Below are positions 56,328 to 64,000 of a stretch of 64,000 bases of DNA, in pieces. Within the stretch, counting starts at the first letter, position 1. Every line of letters begins with the position of its first letter. Position numbers and translations under genes: made by a program. The stretch is from Cystobasidiopsis lactophilus (lineage: Eukaryota; Basidiomycota; Agaricostilbomycetes; Agaricostilbales; Chionosphaeraceae). The notes beneath the pieces are model-generated. The model searched no databases. It was not told where the DNA came from and saw nothing but the letters and a program-made list of their open reading frames with translations. The DNA is taken from positions 186,001 through 250,000 of the forward strand of contig BCIO01000005.1 of the NCBI GenBank assembly GCA_001599975.1, read 5' to 3'.

Positions 56328-58615
56328 CATGGCGCACGAGATTGACGAGAAGGCGCACGTTGAAAAGTCCTCCGACGTTGGAGCCGCCACCGTTGATGAT
56401 ACCGTCTTCATTGAAGGCGACGACGAGCCAGAATTGGGATGGCGGCCTTGGGCTATCGTGATTTGCTGCTGGTGAGCTCTTGCAGTTTGCTTGCCGGAGA
56501 GGATATCGCTGATGCAGCGGCTATCAGTTTGTGAGCTCTCGAGGATCGTGCACCACTGAAGCAACAATCTTGCTGACGACTTGGACGACAGCGTGTACTT
56601 CGGCCAGATCATCATCCTTTCAGGATTCGGTTTCTGGCATGGAGTTGCCGCTGCTGAGGTCGGTGGCGTCGCTATCGCCCTCTGGCTGTCCCAAACCTAC
56701 AACGTCGTCAACGCTGTCTTGGGCCCTCCTCTCACCCGCATTTCAGATCTTGTCGGACGGTCCGTGCTTGTCTTGTCTGTACAATGAATGAGGACCTGAC
56801 AAGTGTTCGTTCCAGACGTTGGGTTATCTGCGGCACGGCCGTGTTCGGTGTGGCTGGTGGCATCATGCTCTCGGCTGGTCAAAACATGGCCACGCTCATT
56901 GTCGGCGGCTGCTTTTACGGGATCTTCTGGGCGACAATCGCTGCCATTCAGTCCGTCGTTGGCGAGGTCTTGCCCCGACGCTGGCGTGGCGTGGCTCAGA
57001 CCGCCGTTCAATTCATCGGCACCCTGGCTAACCCTGTCGCCCAGATTGGCGGTGCAGCTGCCATCATCAGCATGCCTGGTGGAGTTTCCGGCTGGCGCGT
57101 GGTGTGTAGTGCCGCAGCCCCCTCGCACATTTGATTGCTCATCTTTTCTCCACAGATGAACGCGCTGGGCACCTGCTCCATGTTCGTCTTCACTGTCATC
57201 CTTTTCCTGCTCTACAAGCCACTGCCCGTGCCCAACCCTCAAAACCGGTCCGTGATGGAACGCGTCCTCGATTTCGATAAGGTCGGCTCGCTTTTGCTGG
57301 CCTGCTCCCTGGTGCCGCTCTTGATGGCCCTCATCTGGGGAGGAAACACATACGCCTGGAGCGACGCCCCGGTCATTGCCACCTTGACCATCGGCCTCTT
57401 CTTCATGCTCGTCTTTGGCGCCTACGAGAAATGGGGCACCAAGACCGGGCTGTTCCACCATGCCCTCTTCGCCAGACGTAACTTCGCAATTTGCATCGTG
57501 GCTTTGGCTGTGGAAGGCTTTGTCTACTTCCCCTTTAACAACTTCTACGGCACCGAGGCTTCGGTCTTGTTCGACTCGAACCCTATTGGATTTGCTCTTC
57601 GGTACGCAATTCCTCTGCCCGGCATTGATGCATCGCTCACACAATTGAGAACCAGATACAATTGCTTCTGCTTGTTTGTCCATTTCGTCGCCTTTCGCTT
57701 TGGATCTGCTTGCTGACGCTATGACCATTGACCAGGGGCCAAATGATCGCCTACCCTATCTTTGCCTAGTGGGTGTTCTCGCTTAAATGTGGTATGTAAC
57801 CATTCTGATTCTGGCCTGCAGCGTATCGTATCGCTACCGAAGCTTCAAGCCTACTCTTTGCCTTGGCTTCGGCTGCTTCCTTGGCGCTGCCATTGGCCTG
57901 GCCATCATCAACGAGTCCAACGGCTCTAACACCTCCATCGGCAGTGAGTTGCCGGGTTCTGCGGCTAAGAATTGAATGCAAGCTAATTCCTCACCCGCCA
58001 GTGGCCGCTTTGGCTGGCTTCGGATTCGGAGGCCCAATTGCCCTGTATGTTTAACGTACAAGGATAAACGGCGTAATTCTAATCTCGAGCCCAGGATTCC
58101 GGCTGTTGTTCAACTTTCGGTCGATCCCGACCTTATCGGCATTGCCACCGCCTTGACCATCACTGCCCGCTCGGTCGGCGGAGCTGTCGGAACCAGTGTT
58201 GTTGGCGCCGTCTTCACTTCCAAGCTGGAAGCCACCTTGGTTCCCTACATCAGCTCCGCTGCGTTAGCCGCTGGGCTCCCACAGTCTAGCTTGGGGGCTT
58301 TTGTTGCTGCGATGGCTGCGGGGGACGTCGCCGCTGCGTCTGCTGTTTCTGGTCAGTTTCAATTGCTCAAATGTTCGGCGCAATGCTAAAGGGACACTGC
58401 GCCATCCAGGCGTCACTCCATCCGTTCTTGCTGCCGCTGGCCTCGCCTACAAGCAATCCTACGCGCACGGCTTTCGCTACGCCTGGATTGTTCAAATCCC
58501 CTTCATTTTGGTCGCCCTTCTCTGCTGTGCCGCCCTGACATCCGTCAAAAAGGAGATGAACGCTCGTGTGGATCGCCCTGTCGAAGTTGTGCACTACAAG
58601 CATCACCAGTCGTAA
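56328..58615 (+). CDS. MFS transporter, TRI12-like (DHA2 group)
   Basis: Major facilitator related to fungal trichothecene-efflux and siderophore-type transporters, expected in the plasma membrane. Start MAHEIDEKAHVEKSSDVGAA then ELGWRPWAIVICCW. Later exons read VYFGQIIILSGFGFWHGVAA, LGPPLTRISDLVGR followed by RWVICGTAVFGVAGGIMLSA, GQNMATLIVGGCFYGIFWAT, VGEVLPRRWRGVAQTAVQFI, LLMALIWGGNTYAWSDAPVI, LFARRNFAICIVALAVEGFV and FNNFYGTEASVLFDSNPIGF, all typical of the TRI12 family. The end is FRYAWIVQIPFILVALLCCA and a short basic tail to 58615. At least seven introns; the second exon junction (about 56470-56590) is uncertain. The substrate cannot be deduced. Confidence 0.8.
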
Positions 58616-59101
58616 TCGTACGGTGACTCTGAATCGTTCTCACTGGGTTGAAAGTACAAATCAAGGGCTTAATGTTGGAGGGTTTTACTGGTAATTCTTG
58701 CAAGCCAAGTCAACAGGGATTGACCTGATCATTCGGTCTTACGCCCGAGCTTCAGTGCACTTCGCCAAACAGTCCAAAAGCCCAAGAGTCCGTCCGGTAT
58801 GGGGGTTTTGGACCAGTAGCCTCGATGACGGACGGTGGCGTTGCGGACTCCGTCGGTCGATACTTCTTGCTCCCTTGCCATCGTCCGTCATCATGAATCT
58901 TGTCTTGCAGTCCTCTCCGCTTGATTGAGATCCCTAGACTTAGCTCTGCGCTCCGTCCCACGTCAACCAAGCTAGCTCCAGAAGGTTTCTCACGAATTCT
59001 TGACTGAAGGCGGCCGGTGACGCACTCAATGCACGGGCCGTCTGTCGTCTTCGTTCCAGCAATGACTGCTCTTCTTATCTCCTTTCAACGACCTCATCAA
59101 G
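58616..59101. other. intergenic, no gene seen
   Basis: Between two plus-strand genes; presumed terminator of the MFS gene and promoter of the SLM-like gene. Confidence 0.4.
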
Positions 59102-61254
59102 ATGTCAGACTTGCTGCGTCGCAACAGCTCGGTCAAGCGAGCGACGGATGGCATGGTGGCCACCCCTCAGCCGCCTCTCTCGCCAGCCCGTGCTCCTACG
59201 TCAACCACTTCAGCGACAGGCCCAGCGTCAGCTCCCTCTGAGGTGCTCACCTCCCGCCTGCGAGACCTCAAGCATCTCGTCAAGTCATTGGGATCGTACT
59301 TCGAGTGAGTGCTGCTCTTCCATCACCCTGAACTAAACCCTGACCTTTGCCCCGCAGGAACATCGTGGACATCCAAGAGTCGACGGGCAAACAGATCCTC
59401 AAGGCGGGCGTCGAGCTGGACGTGGCCATCCCGTTCTCGGAGAGCAACCAGTTCCTCAAAGTCGACCGCAAAGGCTTTCAGAACTTTTTGGTCACTGTGA
59501 GTTGCTGGGCCTACCATTCAGCTTTTTTGCGAGCGACTACTCATGCCTCTCTTCGCCACAGGTCAAAGAGGACACCGGCTTGATCGCGGCTCAATACTCG
59601 CAGTTGGCCAAGAGCTTGGACGCGGCGGTCGTTGCGCCCTTGAAGCAGCTCAGGTTGGACATCAAGGCACAGCAGAAATCGTGAGTACATTGTGCCCTTG
59701 TTAGTGATTGGTATTGAGCGCTGCCATCTTCTCCCAGCATTGAGACCGAAGTGGGAAAGCGAGAAGCCGAACGAGCCCAATGGCGCACCGCGTCCAGCAA
59801 CGCTCTCACGGCCTACTCGCATGCTCTAGACGTCCTCAAGGCTGGCACCGTCACATTGACTGCTCGCTCTGAGCCGTACATTGCCTACAGAAATGTGAAG
59901 GCCGTCCTGGAAAGCGAGCTCGAGCACGAGAACCAGTTGCGGGAGATTACATTGGTCTGGCAGGGCCGCTGCAGGCAGCTGGAGGAAAATTTGGTCTTCC
60001 ACTTGAAGAAGGTCACCAGCTCGTTCGAAGAGCTTCGCCTAGCCACTCAAGCCGCTGCTGACACCTACTACGCTCACATCTTGGCGGGTGCCCAAACCCT
60101 CAACCCTAGTGCCGAGTGGCTAGCTTTCGAGCAAAGCGGCGCAATCTACGACCCCAAGGAGCCCAAAAAGGACTTCAGGGCGTTGACCTGGCCCGGCATG
60201 AACGACGAAGCAGTGACGCCCATCTTGGAAGCGGTGTTGGAAAGGAAGAAGCGCTTCACCGCCATCTACCGCAAAGGCCGTTTTGTGCTGGTCCCTTCCA
60301 AATTCTTGCACCAGTTTGATCTCAAGTGAGCCCACATTTCTCGCCACTGAGTACTTCGTCTTACTCCGTCGTACTTCCAGAGAAAACGACGTCGACCCGT
60401 CGCTTTCTTTGTACTTGCCGTCTTGCATGCTGGGTCCACCTACAGAAGTCGGAAGTAAGAGCCACAAGTATTGGATCGGTGGCAACCGCTCGATGAGGAG
60501 CAGTCTGGACAAGACCGTCAAGAGCCTTCGCATTGGTGAACAGAGAAGCTCTCCCTTTCCGTTTAGCTGCTTACCAGCTTCAAACGCAGGTGCCTCGGAG
60601 ATTCAGTATCAATTTCGGTTCTCGACCCACGAGGAGATGATGCGATGGTGGGACGCGTGAGTGCTTACTTCGTCGCATCGACCGGATAGGTAGAGACTGA
60701 TCGGGGCGAGGTGTAATATCACAGTTGCTCCAAGTTCTGTCGCGCCTCCTGTGAGCTGTCCATGACCACCCCAAGACCTGGCTGATGAAGCAACGACAGA
60801 CACCTCCCAAGCCGAGCTTGCGTCGCGCAAGAGTAGCGACGAAGAGCAGCCGGCCCCGCAGATCGAGAAAGGCACGAATGCTGAAGAGACGGAAGAGGAA
60901 GACTACAACCTTGTCTCGGAGGACGAAGCGCCCGAGTACTCGAAGTCACCGAAGCGCACCTCGTTCCAGGTTGTCAGCCGAGCGAGCCCTAAGGGCAAGG
61001 AAGCTGAACTGGCACCTGCCGAGCAAGGAAAACCGGCGCTTTCCCCTGTGGAGGAAGTCGTGCCCGCCACTTCTGGCGCCACTCGGTCCGACGGAGTCCC
61101 GGTCACCGCGGTGGCTGCTCCTGTAAGCAGACCTCCTCGTTCGCGACATCTCGCTCATGAGACTGCACGAAAGGCAGAGATAGCGGAAGCAGCTCCAGCA
61201 ATCGAGACTGTCAAGACGAACGACGGCCGATTTACTGAGCACATCCAGTCTTGA
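59102..61254 (+). CDS. SLM1/2-like protein: F-BAR plus PH domain
   Basis: Slm proteins bind PI(4,5)P2 at the plasma membrane and act with TORC2 and eisosomes in stress and actin control. N-terminus MSDLLRRNSSVKRATDGMVA is basic and Ser-rich. The coiled F-BAR region covers SRLRDLKHLVKSLGSYFENI, ELDVAIPFSESNQFLKVDRK, SIETEVGKREAERAQWRTAS, NVKAVLESELEHENQLREIT and LVWQGRCRQLEENLVFHLKK, then AEWLAFEQSGAIYDPKEP. The PH domain follows (HKYWIGGNRSMRSSLDKTVK, EIQYQFRFSTHEEMMRWWDA). A 35-base exon encoding LCSKFCRASY links WWDA to TSQAELASRKSSDEEQPAPQ; it is inferred from phase. The acidic, disordered tail (EETEEEDYNLVSEDEAPEYS) ends HIQS at 61254. Family call is strong; the PH end is approximate. Confidence 0.85.
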
Positions 61255-61355
61255 AACGCGAGCGCAAACGTCGAAGTTTAGTAATACAAGTGCCAGTCGA
61301 AGATAACCCCGTAGTCCAAAGAAACCCCTCATGCCAATACCGTGCTGTCCATAGC

Positions 61356-62061
61356 CTAGGAGCCCTCTCCTTTCAGCAGCCACTTGGCGAACTCGGCCCA
61401 GCTCTTCTGGTGCTTGGCAGATGTCTGCTTCCCGCCTTGCGAGCTGGAAGCGAGTGTCGGGCGATGATTAAAAGGCAGTGAGGACGTTCGTGGGCGTAGT
61501 GCGCTGCGAGGGAGAGAAGACCGAACGGCAGGGTTGGGAGGGAGAAGGTGGTCCGCTCGCGCTGGCCGAGTGTAACCCCAATTCACCAGGCTCAGATCTT
61601 CTTCAGATTCCGATTCAAAGCCCAAGCGCATGAATGAAGCTAGTGAAGCATCACTAGAAGAGCTAGAGCCGGACCGACTGTGGCTGTCGGAGCAGGAAGA
61701 CGAGGAAGAGGTGCCCGAAAACGCTGTCGCCAGCCTCAGTGGACGCCTTTCCGGCTTTGAAAGCAAAGTGAAGCCCACTAGTATCGTCAGAACTGGGTGT
61801 CCCCTTGATTGCCTCCGGAATGAAAAGGCTCGGAAGACGTCGCAGTGGGACTGGGCCGGCCGTTGCGAAACTGTGCGTGGGCGGCATGGGAAATGCACGA
61901 AGCTCGGTAGAGAGAGGAGTGTAAGCTGGCGTGCACGCTGACGACGATGCCGCGGACGGCAAGTCGAGAAAGCTGCGATCTCGCACATCAAGCTTAAGGG
62001 GCGGGGGTGGCGCCGGCAGGTGTGGGTGACCAGCTTTGCTACGGTGGGCTCTGAATGACAT
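61356..62061 (-). CDS. Ser-rich hypothetical protein
   Basis: Two exons: MSFRAHRSKAGHPHLPAPPP.. (from 62061) through RLPSLFIPEAIKG, then, after a phase-1 intron of about 59 bases (GTGGGC..GACAG), FSGTSSSSSCSDSHSRSGSS, SDASLASFMRLGFESESEED and the end KSWAEFAKWLLKGEGS at 61356. The second exon is in a different raw frame, which is why the gene looks split. Pro/Ser-rich and mostly disordered, with one amphipathic C-terminal helix (WAEFAKWLL). No domain recognised. It is convergent with the SLM-like gene, 102 bases away. Confidence 0.5.
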
Positions 62062-62205
62062 ATTGGTAGTGGACGAAGAGAGTCAACAGCTTACAGGTTT
62101 TCGTGCGAGCAACTTCGACCGCAGAATTTGGCAGAGCCTTAGCGGCCGCCATCCGAAGTCTTCTTGCGGTCGCGAAACAATGGCCTTAATTGACGATTAG
62201 ACGAT

Positions 62206-63759
62206 TCAGAGTGCCCAGGTGGTACGGATGCAGCATATGAGCGGGGCGAGCTGGGCGCGCTGAGCGGTGGATAGAGACAGATCGAAGGCCTCGAGCCCCG
62301 CCAAGTTGACCGCGGCGGTGGCTTTGCAGTCGAGCATGATGTCGCTCAGTGTTGTTAGAGCGGCTTCTTCGGCTTGCGCAGAGGGTTGAAGGTTGCCGGC
62401 TAGAATGCCAGGCCAATCGTCTTCGATACAAGCTTCGTCGTGGAAAAGCTGGAGGGCGACGGCGACATTCCAAGACGGTTCAGGGTGAGGGAACGGAAAG
62501 ACATGAAGACTCCTGATTCCGCTTAGCTAGCAGTAACAGGGTGACAGGATGTATGGAGAACCCACTTGTAAAAGCCCATTTGCTCGAGGAAGCGCCTCTT
62601 CGGCAACGCAGACTTCGCAGAGTAGAGTGTATCGATGTGTTTTGCCACACTCATGCTATCGACCGGGTTGTGTTCAATAGTGAATCCATATTCAGAGAGC
62701 AGCATTCTGGACACAGTTGGATCTGAGCGCCGTCACCAGGGCCCAACAAGATCGCTCACGCGTTATCGTGTTTTCCGTACTCGAAAACGACTTCGTCGCC
62801 TTTCTTGAAGATGACAGACTGGGAGCTAAAGCGTGCGTCGGACGGCGCGGAGGAATAAAAGTTGAAGTCTCGTCCCGCAGCCTCCACTCGTGCCTGCGAA
62901 TCGGGCCTTGGTTTCGAACAGACTCCATGAAAAGTTATACGGCATACCGGTGATCCGAGTCTGTGGTTGGCCTATGGACAAGTGCAGGATTTAGCAAAGA
63001 CCGCCAGCGCAAGAACATAGCTCACCAAATCGATGAGAGGCATTAGAGAGAAATTGTCTTTGTTGTCGACGCTCTTTAGATCATAGTAGACACAACGTGA
63101 GTTGACACAGATCCATGCCCAAACAAAGTCCGTCTTAACAAGGTCTTGCGGTTGCTTCGTTTGATGCCAAGTTGCACTGGCCACTTTCCAATCTTGCAGG
63201 AACCGTCTTTCGACATCCGAACAGGCCAATTGTATTGCGGCTGGAGCTAGGTCGATCAAGCTGCACACAAGCGCGGCCATACTGCTGTCGCCGCCCTGAG
63301 TCCACCAGAGTGGGACGGTCGTAAAATCGGCGGCGCCAGGCAAAATATCGAAGAATGGCCCGAACGGATCTTGTTCTTTCCGATGCTTTGACAAGCTGAG
63401 ATGCAGACTGAGAAGCTGGGAGGACGAAAGCTGCTGCAGGTTGAGATCGTAAAACTTGGCCAGTGTTCGTTTGTTGATCATAGCAGAGCTGGGGACGCTG
63501 AACATAATTTGGCGAGCCTGTCGTGCATTTAGACAGCGCGTATAGACTAATGAAGGGAGTCAAACACACCTTGATGTCTTCTGTCGCGAAAAGACCTCTC
63601 AAGCCTGATGTGGCTTTCAGACAAAGTCATCTGGCAGCCAAGCGACCAATACTGACCAGAGGGACCTTCTCGGTACTCAATTTTAAGAGGTCCCGCACTT
63701 TTAGACGAGTGCGTTTGCAGCCAAGCGAGCAAACGAGGCCAGGCATCATTGGGAAGCAT
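62206..63759 (-). CDS. SET-domain protein lysine methyltransferase (RKM/LSMT/SETD6 class)
   Basis: Methylates lysines on non-histone proteins such as ribosomal proteins. Start MLPNDAWPRLLAWLQTHSSK (63759). Exons join to KIEYREATSGLRGLFATEDI, KARQIMFSVPSSAMINKRTL (the LSMT-type start of SET), LSLHLSLSKHRKEQDPFGPF, FDILP, WAWICVNSRCVYYDLKSVDN, SLMPLIDLANH (the Asn-His pair that binds AdoMet), FSSQSVIFKKGDEVVFEYGK and HDNAMLLSEYGFTIEHNPVD. The C-terminal substrate-binding part includes WNVAVALQLFHDEACIEDDW and LIC-CIRTTWAL, ending at 62206. About six introns, one separating LIDL from ANH. The catalytic Tyr position falls in FEYGKHDN. Target unknown. Confidence 0.82.
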
Positions 63760-64000
63760 CGAACGTGACGAAAATATTGTTGAGCAAGGAAGGGCGAGAG
63801 TGGACAGGTTTTCTCTACTGTGCGGACTTCTAGTCGGCCCTAGTGCTCTGATGTGGAATAAGGCATAACGTTATCAGCAGCGGAAGCGAACCGGTTGGTT
63901 GACGGCGAAAGCGTTTGCTCTTCCCTAGTGGGCGGTGGCGAAAGGTACTGTCACGCTCTTGGTAATTTTCTACACAATTACAGGCTTATTCTGAAAGACA
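63760..64000. other. upstream of SET gene, window edge
   Basis: Promoter side of the SET-domain gene. No start of another gene was seen before the window ends. Confidence 0.4.

Noticed and set aside
1-64000. tRNA, rRNA, CRISPR array, transposon or retroelement
   Set aside because: By eye there is no tRNA T-loop/A-box pair, no rRNA core, no spaced repeats and no transposase or reverse-transcriptase motif. tRNAscan and repeat searches were not possible.

Overview
This window is nuclear DNA of a fungus. Almost every gene is cut by short introns (mostly 45-65 bases, GT..AG with CTNAN-type branch sites), genes are packed on both strands, and proteins such as Tim10, COA5, NDUFA12, the proteasome alpha7 subunit, an SLM-type F-BAR/PH protein and D-amino-acid oxidase are recognisable. 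The fatty acid synthase points to Basidiomycota, subphylum Pucciniomycotina, probably Microbotryomycetes or a close relative. Its large subunit starts at the dehydratase part of the classical beta chain and runs into the complete alpha chain, the unusual subunit split described for Rhodosporidium/Rhodotorula toruloides. Unlike that species, only one acyl-carrier domain is seen here. The 368-residue D-amino-acid oxidase fits the same neighbourhood. No rRNA, tRNA, CRISPR array or mobile element was recognised.

Layout. 0.4-9 kb (minus strand): COA5, an NLR-type receptor (alpha/beta hydrolase, NB-ARC, helical repeats) and a DHA1-type MFS exporter. 9-12.6 kb: poorly recognisable, lineage-specific genes, including a diverged paralogous pair. 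12.6-14.5 kb: TIM10 and proteasome alpha7, convergent. 14.8-16.7 kb: a secreted Thr-rich protein built from mini-exons. 17.6-22 kb: a CRAL-TRIO protein, D-amino-acid oxidase with two GC-AG introns, and an SDR oxidoreductase. 22.9-24.8 kb: a hypothetical ORF and an F-box protein. 25.4-34.9 kb: FAS2, 22 exons and 2753 residues. 35.1-36.4 kb: the glutamate-cysteine ligase modifier subunit. 38-42.2 kb: biotin genes BioF and BioD-BioA, convergent. 42.5-46 kb: NDUFA12 and a Ser/Pro-rich, probably nuclear protein. 46.3-48.8 kb: a tandem pair of paralogues sharing an unrecognised N-terminal domain, one carrying a GATA zinc finger. 49.5-53.5 kb: a small secreted protein, a BTB protein and a single-pass membrane protein. 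54.2-61.3 kb: a MARVEL-type four-pass protein, a TRI12-like MFS transporter and the SLM-like protein. 61.4-63.8 kb: a Ser-rich hypothetical protein and a SET-domain methyltransferase.

Working together. FAS2 and the biotin genes are metabolically linked, because biotin is the cofactor of acetyl-CoA carboxylase, which supplies malonyl-CoA to FAS; they lie within about 8 kb with only the glutathione-synthesis modifier between them. Whether this is meaningful synteny or chance cannot be told from one window. Exon models were built by hand from splice signals, reading frame and family knowledge. FAS2, TIM10, D-amino-acid oxidase, the NLR, BioD-BioA, NDUFA12 and the GATA pair join in frame throughout; others are approximate at some junctions.
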